Shown: positions 26,901 to 33,127 of the stretch, in pieces
Layout: every line of letters starts with the position of its first letter
How positions within the stretch are numbered: position 1 is the first letter of the stretch
Source: Streptomyces sp. NBC_00154
GTDB taxonomy: Bacteria > Actinomycetota > Actinomycetes > Streptomycetales > Streptomycetaceae
Direction: 5' to 3'
NCBI RefSeq assembly: GCF_026342835.1
Contig: NZ_JAPEMI010000005.1
Coordinates: forward strand, 1 to 64,000
Length of the DNA: 64,000 nucleotides
Translations under genes and position numbers: made by a program
Notes under the pieces: generated by a model
Database searches by the model: none
Told to the model about the DNA's origin: nothing
Seen by the model: only the letters and a program-made list of their open reading frames with translations

Positions 26901-28150
26901 GGGGAACCCCGGGCGGCCTCACCCCCAAGCAGGTCAAGAAGCAATTCGGCACCGGCACACCGCCGCCGCCCCCAAGCTCTGGGAGCCCCTCGACTGGAGG
27001 CTCCGGCTCCAACCCCAAGCCAGCCGGCACTGCAAACGGTGGGCAAGGATCCGGATCCGGCCTGTTCGCCGAAATCGTCGGCGCCGCCGCCGGTATCGTC
27101 ACGGGCGTCGTTTGCGAGGGTGCCCTTATCGCCGCAGCCCCGGAGACAGGGGGCGTAAGTCTGCTCGGGACCGCCGGCTGCGGAGCAGCAGCAGGGTTCG
27201 CCCAAGCAGCAGCCTCCGACCTTGTCGACGGCGACGACGAGTCAACGACGGAAGCCCTAAGCAATGAAGTAGAAGGGGCAGTAGCCGGGGCTGCATTCGG
27301 GGCTGCCTTCGGAGCAGCCGAACTCATGGCCGAAAAGATAGCCATGCGCCAGGTCGGGAAATGCTTTAACAGCTTCCTGCCCGCTCAGGAAGTTGTGATG
27401 GCCGACGGTGCGACCAAGCCACTCGAAGATATCGAGGCCGGTGACAAGGTACTTGCGACCGACCCGGAAACCGGAAACACCGAGGCCCGCACAGTCCTCG
27501 CCACCATCATCACGAAGAACGACAAGGACTTCACTAAGCTGACCGTCGCTACCAGTCACGGGGACGCAGATCTCATAGCCACCGACCACCACCCCTTCTG
27601 GTCGCCCTCCGAAAATGCCTGGGTAGACACCGCAGACCTCCGCGCCGGAATGACCCTGCGCACGGACACAGGCCGTCACATCACCGTCCGTGCAACCCAC
27701 TCCTTCCATGAGGTGGAAGAGACCCGCAACCTCACCGTAGAAGGCCTCCATACGTACTATGTGCTCGCCGGGACCACGCGAATTCTGGTCCACAATGCCA
27801 ATAAGTGCGTGGCCGTGAACGATTCAGGTCGTTTCGGAGACCTCAATCCGGGTCAAGTGGGTGATGGGTTGGAAGCCCATCACATGCCGCAAGACGGCCT
27901 TGGATTCCTGGCCAGAAACGAGGGTGGGGCGATCGTGATGAAGCAGGCGGATCATGCACTGACGAGGACTTACAAGAGCTTGGGTCGCGCCACAAAGGCA
28001 GCCGAGAGTAATCTGCCGTTCCGCACTGTCCTTGCTCGGGATATTTGGGACTTGCGTGGAATAGGTCAGCGGCAGTACGGGGACCCAGGTTACTTCAATT
28101 CGGGAATTCAAGGATTGTTCGCGTATTACCGAGGGATAGGGATGCTATAG
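20924..28150 (+). CDS. Secreted RHS-repeat polymorphic toxin with Hint domain and nuclease-like C-terminus
   Basis: About 2,408 residues. GTG 20924 has GGGAG five bases upstream and gives a signal peptide (MAFRRSRW, a hydrophobic core, GAAAADD). GTG 20918 or 20879 are alternatives. A Pro/Ser/Thr-rich linker is followed by an SpvB-like region (about 330-420), then YD-repeats. The RHS core ends GARAYDPKLGRFLSPDP and YSHNDPINYSDPSGL. A Hint protease domain begins at C2147 (CFNSFLPAQ) and ends with ILVHNANKC near 2290. The last 120 residues carry LEAHHMPQD and DHALTRTY, suggesting an HNH/AHH-type nuclease. GC content drops in this toxin end, as expected when toxin tips are exchanged. Confidence 0.9.
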   Translation: MAFRRSRWVSLGVAGALLSGLLSTVSVVSPPGAAAADDSTPIVPSQSLGSVPAQQAEEAGKALPQPKWPAAAQARVDLSTAAPGDPGTVMPTPSDASSPSATSSPAPGGDEENRVADVVEVAPVAEPTGPAPQFAGAGRAASTDDPTPSATSGENASPEASPSASDTPSPEPTDSATPDPVPDPLTPEQVDVQVLDRQAVAPAGGVGLGVQVSRTDGGSDPGQVQLGIDYSGFQYAYGGDFAQRLMLVKLPACALTTPEAEGCTAREVVPSNNDVKTGMLTATVTADADTTSADTSAGSADPGLSTQLGTTGGASVYAVTAGSSSDQGDYRASSLAASGSWSVATGSGAFTYNLPIQLPAPAMGSAPALGLSYNSQSVDGRTSATNNQASWAGMGWDLGVGFIERRYRNCTDDGLPTIGDMCWDSPNTGTEPDGAVYVINLNGVSSELVQDKNGTGSYHLRDDPGWRVQHLSGGYGADDEYWVIGSQDGQRYYFGWGRSQRTQEATSSVYTMPVVGNNAGEPCHSQFPEPCTQAWRWNLDRVVDANEVDTTYFYDKEYNHYRSVADTDMARSYTSGGYLRAIEYGWPTQIADSKPTGRVELTHVGRCVERMSETDPLRDEPSACPSISSTPSSYPDVPVDLMCDGTANDYDCAGKTYYPTFFTKDMLWDIKTYVLNTTGNDWDLVEQYQTKHGLPNPEGTVGKTLWLDYMQRKTYGSGTNIVLPVINFNGVDLDNKVGSSEINFRRISTIHDDLGATTTVTYSAPDACDAAALPSQASNKQDCFWQKWTPEGATDAKSGWFKKFLVTQVEVDPTVTSNQDGAPVITTSYDYVGGAGWAFTSDPLTKDEDESWTDWRGYQQVAITTGTGATKHTTYHWLYRGLDGDRTDKTDPSKTRAVSVSDGEGTSYTDQPWLAGRTIETSQRDDTGSSHERVFHSYWAHTTATYDGVPDARFVRESRTTTQTKISTGWREHVVQSEFDDTSTTSTTYGLALRTDDWGETNVADNRCTTYGRAYNTDDYDSTGVQRWTVLQDEVRHYNSGCTDRAAANQDSYTATLFDNATSVDTNKPADGNATEVRTYTGASTYRSIKVGYDGAGRAVWGEDGKKNRTTTTFSPANLWPINGITSTTADPDGTMSAKGPLSTTVWKSRFWGVPYKTQDANGNVTTVTLDAAGRITEVWKPTETGTSPSLKFGYSIPTGTSSGVPDSVTGFPQTSTQTLQAGSTYLSSYAYSDALGRARETQNPLPDSSEAVSNRQVAVTRYDSAGNNIGASAVFRSEGTAGSGLVSPKLEALPSFTDLLVDWAGRTVQSRLRVGDGSTSQLQAENRVSTTYQGDYTTVTQANRGATDTYTDVYGQASKVVEHDGTSLFATQYHYGGKGELTQITDTRGNNTIYTYDWANQRLTANDADAGESSTTYDANGQVETATSNAGQTVVRYSYDNLGRKTSASSGSDELAAWTWDDPTVANGLGKVTATTSRDTGGNAYTSKINGFDTRGRPLSSTTTIPANVNGLAGSYTTTQTYDAADHIITATYPPAGGLDAETVTTSYNAYGQPDRLTGTLGNAVYVNSTTYDAYSRLAGRDYGAKFSGLGVNAARSYAYQDTNGTGRLDSISTTVNVNGLIKESQKDTYSYDPDGKLTELREQASGQTAQSQCFRYDDLTRLTDAYTRAAASDCSNWAIPAIGAVSDFTGEAPYQTHYTYDRLGNLQSVTDTDAAANKTTRDYLYPGYDDSGTWTTANPDQPPHGVRQIDNKSGTTTTSKDTFTYNDDGQLEHRVEPGATTADKKTTDYTWTKIGQLSTVTTTKSSGAELTRYTYDADGNILVRTSPQETVAYLGGTELRTTDGKTATATRYYACGTTAVAIRTTDSGSGKLTYLMADTQASTQLAVDAKTGTAIRRRYTPFGDDRSGNLPAGTDHGFLGKTEDTATGLSLLGARAYDPKLGRFLSPDPLSATYAPQNLSAYSYSHNDPINYSDPSGLSEICGALGACYTGGTPGGLTPKQVKKQFGTGTPPPPPSSGSPSTGGSGSNPKPAGTANGGQGSGSGLFAEIVGAAAGIVTGVVCEGALIAAAPETGGVSLLGTAGCGAAAGFAQAAASDLVDGDDESTTEALSNEVEGAVAGAAFGAAFGAAELMAEKIAMRQVGKCFNSFLPAQEVVMADGATKPLEDIEAGDKVLATDPETGNTEARTVLATIITKNDKDFTKLTVATSHGDADLIATDHHPFWSPSENAWVDTADLRAGMTLRTDTGRHITVRATHSFHEVEETRNLTVEGLHTYYVLAGTTRILVHNANKCVAVNDSGRFGDLNPGQVGDGLEAHHMPQDGLGFLARNEGGAIVMKQADHALTRTYKSLGRATKAAESNLPFRTVLARDIWDLRGIGQRQYGDPGYFNSGIQGLFAYYRGIGML

Positions 28151-28155
28151 CATGC

Positions 28156-28201
28156 AGAAGGGGCTGTGGCCCAGGATATATCCTGGGCCACAGCCCCTTC
28201 T
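28156..28201. terminator. Perfect 46-bp palindrome after the toxin gene
   Basis: AGAAGGGGCTGTGG CCCAGGATAT and its exact complement form a stem without a fixed loop, 6 bp after the toxin stop and 60 bp before the immunity gene. It probably terminates toxin transcription, or limits read-through into the immunity gene. Confidence 0.8.
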
Positions 28202-28260
28202 GGGTCGCGAGGTCGGTACGACCTGTGGGCACTATACCCGTGCTCTGCTATGGTTGTGGG

Positions 28261-28875
28261 ATGCGCGATTCCATTGATTTGTTGCAGCGGATAGATGAAA
28301 ATCGAGAGCTCTCAGCTCTTCTGGCAGATGCGTTTGAATTTGACGTCAGGCGCAAGATGGGTAGTGAATCCCCAAGGTTGGCCTCCGGGCTTCCGCTCGA
28401 AGGTATTGCTGGAGACTTTACGGGGGGAATGTTCTATCTGTGCGGGACCACAGATAATCCCCGTCCTGTGCTGTACGCGAGCTCGGAAGGCGATGCCGGA
28501 ATTATCGCGACCGACCTGAGCGAGGCTCTCGCGCTAGTGGTCGGTTTTCCGTACTGGAGAGACTCCCTCAAGTATTCTGCGGGTGGGGACTTGGACGCCA
28601 TGGAATCGGCCACGGCGTTTCTCTGTCGCGACATGATTGTAAATCGTCCGGCGATAGGAACTGAGCAATCTTGGACTGCCGAGTCGCTCTGCGTGCCTCT
28701 CGAAACCCCCTCGGTATTGGTGGCCCGCCTTCGTGCGGCCGTGAAGAGTGCAGGCCCAGACTTTGCTTTCATTGATGAAACCGGTGAGTATGGCAGCCTG
28801 TTTGGCCCATTTTCGCCCAGTCGTAATCAACGTTGGCAGCAGGATGACGGCCCCAAGACGGCCCAGGGGGTCTGA
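28261..28875 (+). CDS. Probable immunity protein for the RHS toxin
   Basis: 204 residues from ATG 28261. No signal peptide, so it is cytoplasmic. The central region (GDFTGGMFYLCG, YASSEGDAGIIATDLSEALA, LVVGFPYWRDSL) has the make-up of SUKH/SMI1-type immunity proteins. It directly follows the toxin tip, on the same strand and with the same lowered GC, the standard place for a cognate immunity gene. A hairpin separates the two genes, so a private promoter in 28202-28260 is likely. Family assignment is from pattern only. Confidence 0.7.
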   Translation: MRDSIDLLQRIDENRELSALLADAFEFDVRRKMGSESPRLASGLPLEGIAGDFTGGMFYLCGTTDNPRPVLYASSEGDAGIIATDLSEALALVVGFPYWRDSLKYSAGGDLDAMESATAFLCRDMIVNRPAIGTEQSWTAESLCVPLETPSVLVARLRAAVKSAGPDFAFIDETGEYGSLFGPFSPSRNQRWQQDDGPKTAQGV

Positions 28876-28894
28876 AACCAGGGAGACGCGCTGG

Positions 28895-29083
28895 TCAAGC
28901 AGCAAGCGGCTTCAGTGGCGCGGGGTGTGGGGTCCGGGCGGCGGCGATGTCCTGGAGGGTGGCGCCCAGGTTCAGTGCGTGTTGCACGGCGTCCTGCATG
29001 GTGTGCAAGTCGACGACGCTGTTGGTCTGCTGGAGGGGCTCCGCTGCTGCAACGGCCTGGGTGATGGCGTCCTGTCTGCTCAC
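28895..29083 (-). CDS. Small 62-residue protein, intact copy
   Basis: Starts GTG 29083 with GAGGAG eight bases upstream. The product (MSRQDAITQAVAAAEPLQQT to PLKPLAA) is helical. The segment ALNLGATLQDIAAAR resembles a short helix-turn-helix. It is convergent with the toxin immunity gene. Its promoter carries three octamers at 15-bp spacing (29133-29170). A decayed copy lies at 20096-20257. Function unknown; it could be a small DNA-binding regulator acting on those octamers. Confidence 0.7.
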   Translation of the reverse strand: MSRQDAITQAVAAAEPLQQTNSVVDLHTMQDAVQHALNLGATLQDIAAARTPHPAPLKPLAA

Positions 29084-29132
29084 GTCTGCTTCTCCTCGCG
29101 GGGCGGCCGTGGTTCGGGGCACCCGAAACCAT

Positions 29133-29170
29133 TACGCATACTTTAATTATGCATAGTGTCGGTACGCATA
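29133..29170 (-). promoter_or_regulatory. Three TAYGCATA octamers at exact 15-bp spacing
   Basis: TACGCATA at 29133, TATGCATA at 29148 and TACGCATA at 29163, in an A+T-rich patch 50 bp upstream of the 62-residue gene. Regular phasing points to a cooperative DNA-binding protein. Confidence 0.75.
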
Positions 29171-29211
29171 TCAATGGGATCCGTTTTGATTTGGGTCGGT
29201 GACAGCAGAAA

Positions 29212-29239
29212 GCCCCGAGCAGCAGCTGCTGCTCGGGGC
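29212..29239 (-). terminator. Hairpin terminator after HTH 3' fragment (copy iii)
   Basis: Perfect 28-bp palindrome with arms GCCCCGAGCAGCAG and CTGCTGCTCGGGGC, followed on the minus strand by TTTCTG. The same arrangement of fragment, hairpin and octamers is seen near 20.4 kb. Confidence 0.75.
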
Positions 29240-29253
29240 CCTGAGCGGGAAGG

Positions 29254-29361
29254 TTAGTCCTGCCGTGGCATCCAGGCGCGGATCTCCAGGCCGACAATCT
29301 GCGTGGCGGGCTCGATGTGGTCGTTGTCCACCAGCCACGTCTGTACCGCCGCGGTGACGCC
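29254..29361 (-). pseudogene. 3' fragment of the HTH gene (copy iii)
   Basis: Only the last 35 codons remain: GVTAAVQTWLVDNDHIEP, then IVGLEIRAWMP and RQD-stop. They match the C-terminus of the protein at 36555-37361 and, at about 93 percent over 100 bp by eye, copy ii at 32915. Upstream the similarity ends abruptly. It lies 68 bp downstream of the NB-ARC gene stop. Confidence 0.8.
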
Positions 29362-29428
29362 TGGTCTTGGGGGAGTATCAGAGCGGAAATGACCGTAGCC
29401 GCTGACCACTTCGCAACGGCCTGGCAGT

Positions 29429-32368
29429 TCAACCATCGGAGCCTCGATGCGGCCGAGGCTCCCTTCCATCGTTCTGGAACTCCGCAAGGGAGCTCCGGGA
29501 ACGTACGACGTCTGGGTGCTGTGCACCTAGCCTGCGCTCTGCAAGGGCCTGCAGCTGAGTCAGGGCCTCCACGGTGCCAGCCTTGTCTCCCGCAGCGGAC
29601 CTCCAAATGGAGAGGTTGTGGAGGGCGACGGCCGTCTGGCGGTGGTCCGGGCCAAAGACGCTCACGGTGTGCTGGAGCGCGTCGGCGTAGGCGTCGGCTG
29701 CGCCGGCCGTGTCTTCGGCCTCTCCCCGCCAGTGGGCGATGTTGTACCTGACCTTGAGAACCACGGGATCGTCCGGGCCCAGGACCCGGGCCAGGTCGGG
29801 TAGCAGCCGCGCGAAGGCGTCCGCGGCAGCCGAAGGGTCGCCCGCGTCGCCTTGCCAGTTGGCCGCCTGTCCTCGCATGTTGAGCGTTTCGGGGTTGTCA
29901 GCGCCGAGTATCCGCGTTGCCTGCGCCGTCATCTTCTCGGCTGCTGCTGCAGTCTTGACGCTGTCTGCCGCCTTCGCCCACCAGTTTGTGATGTTGTATC
30001 GCGCGGTGAGCACTCTGGGGTCGTCGTGGCCGTAGAGGCGCTCCAGGTCCACCACCACGTGTTCGAGCTGTTCCGCAGCCTCCGCTGGAAACCCGGCCGT
30101 CCCGCGCCAATGGGCGAGGTTGCTCCGGGTTGTCAGCGTGGCGGGGTGGTCAGCGCCGAACACGCGCAGCCGGTCCTGCAGGAGTTTCACCTGGGCTTCC
30201 GCTGCCCCGGCCGCATCCCCCAAGAGGCCCTGCCAGTGGGCGTGGCTGCCCCGGGCGTACAGAGTCTGCGGGTGATCCTGGCCGAGCACTCGCGTCAGAT
30301 CGGCCAGCAGAACGGGTGTGGAGGCGGCCGCGCCTTCTATGTCCCCTGACTCCGCCCGCCAGCGGAGTGCCTCATGGTGCGCGCTCAAAGTGTCCGGGTG
30401 ATCGTGCCCGAGGATTCGAGCCCGGTCCTGCCACAACTCGCTGACGGCGGCCGCGGCGCCGGCCGCATCACCTGCCTCGCCCTGCCAGTGGGCCAGATTG
30501 AACCGCAGCGTCAGGGTGCGCGGGTCGTCCGCGGGGAGGGCCTGTTGCACCTCGGGCAGCAGCCGCTCGAGGGCCTCTGCCGCGAGGTCGGCGTCGCCCG
30601 CCCTGCCCTGGTATTCGGCGAGGTTAGCCCGCGCTATCAGGGTGCTTGGGTGCTTGGCCCCCAGCACCCTGGTCACATCGGGGAGCAGGGCGCCGAGGGC
30701 GTCGGCGGCGCCGATCGCGTCCCCCGCTTTCCCGCGCCAGTACTCGGCGTCGCCCCGCAATCGCAACGTCTCCTTGTGGTCCGCACTGAGGCTCCGGTGC
30801 GCTGCCCTGGCCAGCTCATCCAACTGAGCATGCGCGGCAGATGACTGGCCAGACTCGCCGAGGCTGTTCGCGGCGCGGGCCAGCACCGAGTGGCCTCCCA
30901 GACGCCACACCGTCTCCTCCGCGTGGGCTAGCAGGGCGTTCGTGCAACTGCGGAGCGCACCGGTGAGGGCCCCGTCGAGTTCGGGATCCGGCCAGGCTGC
31001 CATCAGGGCATCGGCGACCGCCTCCACCAACGGTTCTCGTTCCGTGGGTGGCACGGCGTCGCGGACCGCTCTCTGAGTCAGCTGGTGCACCCGCACAGCA
31101 AGATGCGGGGTATCGCGGGTGTGGTCGATGAGGCTGAGGCGGTGCAGCACACGCAGGGCTCGCTCGGCGTCGCGCCGGGTGGCATGTTCACTGCTTGTTG
31201 AAGCGTCGGCGGTGAGGTGATCGAGGGCAGGTTGGCTGGTGAGGACGTCATGAGGGATGCCGTTGGGGTCGAGCATGGCGGCGAGCTGCAGCATGGGACC
31301 AGCCATTCCAGCTGGCTGGAGCTGATTTGCTCGCTCGATCGACAGGGACCATGCGGCGTGGACGGCGTGTGGTTGGTCGTCGGGAAGCGCGTCGGGTTCC
31401 AGCTCCTCCAGGCGTCTGGTCTGATCGGCCAGCAGAACCCGGTAGTCGCGGCAGTTCAGGCCTGTGTCGATGAGGTAGGCAGCCGCTTGGGCCAACGCCA
31501 GTGGAAGGTAGCCAAGGTCTTCGGCGAGAGCTCCGATCTGATGCTCGTCCTCATGTCGGCCATTCCGGGCAAGGGACCTTGTCAAGTAGGTGAAGGCCTG
31601 CTCGGGGGTGAACATGCCCAGGTTGATCTGCTGTCCGGGCAGGGCGGCATCGCGTCGGCGGGTGGTGACGAGAGTGCGACCATTCGGGCATATTGGCGGA
31701 TGCAGCTCCTTCAGGTCGGCCGGGTCGGTGACGTCGTCCAGGACGACGAGCCACCGGCAAACCGAATCCTTTCGAGGCTTGTCCAAGAAAGCGAGGAACT
31801 GTTTGGTGGATCGTTCCGGATCGCTTGGCTCGACCGCCAGGAGCTCTTCGGCGGCCTGGGCGTACGCGGAGATGATGGCGGGCCGGCTGCTGGCGCTGAT
31901 CCATACCAGTACGTCCAGTTCGCCATCTCGCCAAGTCGTACGGGCGTAGTGGGCGGCAAGCTGGGTCTTCCCGACTCCGCCGGTTCCGCGCACTACTTGG
32001 CACAGCACGGTCGTGCCGCCATGGCTCATCGTTGCCCGGAGTTGCTCGGTCTCGTCCCGCTCCTGGAAGGACTCTGCCTCGCGGGGGATGGCACCCACCT
32101 GGTGAGGCCAGGGGGCAGGCTGTCGGGGCGCAGCGTTTATCGTCAGGTGTCCAATAACGCCGCTGTTGCCCACTGAGTTGGGTGCAGTAACCGTGACGTC
32201 CCCAGTCCCCGACACCTCAACGGGTGGCGAGCCACCTTGGCTGTCGGGAGGGGGACCGCTATATCCGGTGACTGCGGTCCCGTCGCCAGTAACTTCGGCG
32301 TTGCCGGTGTCCGTCACGGTCACCGGCGACTCGGACGTCATGGCCCTCGCTTTGCGTGGTTTCGCCAT
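29429..32368 (-). CDS. NB-ARC NTPase with tetratricopeptide repeats
   Basis: 979 residues from ATG 32368; ATG 32341 is an alternative. Residues 20-80 are Thr/Gly/Val-rich and look like a short beta-rich adaptor. NB-ARC core: Walker A GTGGVGKT (128-135), Walker B WLVVLDD (206-212), LVTTRRRD, and GYLPLALAQAA. From about 470 to 950 there are about ten TPR-like repeats with the pattern RVLGxDHPxTLxxRxNLAxWxGxAGDAAGAA. This is the layout of STAND signalling proteins. A membrane protein gene (32380-32715) precedes it by 11 bp. Role unknown; a conflict or developmental sensor is plausible. Confidence 0.85.
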   Translation of the reverse strand: MAKPRKARAMTSESPVTVTDTGNAEVTGDGTAVTGYSGPPPDSQGGSPPVEVSGTGDVTVTAPNSVGNSGVIGHLTINAAPRQPAPWPHQVGAIPREAESFQERDETEQLRATMSHGGTTVLCQVVRGTGGVGKTQLAAHYARTTWRDGELDVLVWISASSRPAIISAYAQAAEELLAVEPSDPERSTKQFLAFLDKPRKDSVCRWLVVLDDVTDPADLKELHPPICPNGRTLVTTRRRDAALPGQQINLGMFTPEQAFTYLTRSLARNGRHEDEHQIGALAEDLGYLPLALAQAAAYLIDTGLNCRDYRVLLADQTRRLEELEPDALPDDQPHAVHAAWSLSIERANQLQPAGMAGPMLQLAAMLDPNGIPHDVLTSQPALDHLTADASTSSEHATRRDAERALRVLHRLSLIDHTRDTPHLAVRVHQLTQRAVRDAVPPTEREPLVEAVADALMAAWPDPELDGALTGALRSCTNALLAHAEETVWRLGGHSVLARAANSLGESGQSSAAHAQLDELARAAHRSLSADHKETLRLRGDAEYWRGKAGDAIGAADALGALLPDVTRVLGAKHPSTLIARANLAEYQGRAGDADLAAEALERLLPEVQQALPADDPRTLTLRFNLAHWQGEAGDAAGAAAAVSELWQDRARILGHDHPDTLSAHHEALRWRAESGDIEGAAASTPVLLADLTRVLGQDHPQTLYARGSHAHWQGLLGDAAGAAEAQVKLLQDRLRVFGADHPATLTTRSNLAHWRGTAGFPAEAAEQLEHVVVDLERLYGHDDPRVLTARYNITNWWAKAADSVKTAAAAEKMTAQATRILGADNPETLNMRGQAANWQGDAGDPSAAADAFARLLPDLARVLGPDDPVVLKVRYNIAHWRGEAEDTAGAADAYADALQHTVSVFGPDHRQTAVALHNLSIWRSAAGDKAGTVEALTQLQALAERRLGAQHPDVVRSRSSLAEFQNDGREPRPHRGSDG

Positions 32369-32379
32369 GGATGCCGGCT

Positions 32380-32715
32380 CTAGCTCGAGTAGTCGATGCC
32401 GGAGACGGAATTCTTGCCGGTAGCGTCTCCCGTTCGCTTGGCCGTGGCCGAGCCACGCCCCCGGCCGCCAGGCCGCTTGATACCCGAAACACCGCCGCGG
32501 CTGGACTTCCCAGTTCGGGCCACTTTGTCCGTCGGCCCGGAGGTGCCAGGGCGGTGGAGAACTGCCCACAAGAGAGCAGCAACGCTGACGATGCCCTGGA
32601 TGACTGCAGCGACAGTCTCAGCAGTTCCTGGACCGTTCAGCCACCAGACCACCGGTGTAGCGGCCATGCCGATGGCGCCAGCAACGCCGATGGTGATCCT
32701 CAACCCTGACGTCAT
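32380..32715 (-). CDS. Small membrane protein upstream of the NB-ARC gene
   Basis: 111 residues from ATG 32715. Two hydrophobic segments (about 5-26 with ITIGVAGAIGMAATPVVWWL, and about 35-52 with VIQGIVSVAALLWAVL) are followed by a basic Gly/Lys/Arg-rich tail. It is likely a membrane anchor or effector with two spans and a cytoplasmic tail. It sits 11 bp before the NB-ARC/TPR gene, probably in one operon. Family not recognised. Confidence 0.7.
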   Translation of the reverse strand: MTSGLRITIGVAGAIGMAATPVVWWLNGPGTAETVAAVIQGIVSVAALLWAVLHRPGTSGPTDKVARTGKSSRGGVSGIKRPGGRGRGSATAKRTGDATGKNSVSGIDYSS

Positions 32716-32865
32716 GTCCCTCGACTCTCCTCGCCGTCCACGGTCGGCCGAAAGCACGGGCCTCGGCAGGACCCTTCGCACTGCACAGAAGAAACGCGAG
32801 AGATGACGGAACGGTTCCCGGGATCGCCCAAAGCGTGAACTCATTCAGCTATGTGTGGGTGACAG

Positions 32866-32905
32866 CTCAAGGCCCCGGACAGCAACGGCTGCATGGGGCC
32901 TTGAG
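32866..32905 (-). terminator. Hairpin after HTH 3' fragment (copy ii)
   Basis: Arms CTCAAGGCCCC and GGGGCCTTGAG, 18-base loop. It lies in the same position relative to the fragment as the hairpins of copies iii and iv. Confidence 0.65.
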
Positions 32906-32914
32906 CGGGGCACT

Positions 32915-33127
32915 TCAGTCCTGCCGTGGCATCCAGGCGCGGATCTCCAAGCCGACGATCGGCGTGCCGGGCTCGATGCGGTCGTTGTCGACCAGCCACT
33001 TCTGCACCGCCGCGGTGACGTCCCCGCCGACGGCATCGACCACGGCCTTGAACTCCCGCCCGTTGAAGCCGCCGTATCTGTAGCTCGACGAACGACTTCC
33101 GAACTGCTGAAGAGCCCGGTTGGTCAA
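32915..33127 (-). pseudogene. 3' fragment of the HTH gene (copy ii)
   Basis: The last about 55 codons remain: GGFNGREFKAVVDAVGGDV, AAVQKWLVDNDRIEP and LEIRAWMP, aligned to the end of the intact protein at 36555. The 5' part is replaced by the end of the SpoIIE-type gene, whose stop overlaps this fragment at 33124. No ribosome binding site or plausible start, so it is a remnant. Confidence 0.75.
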
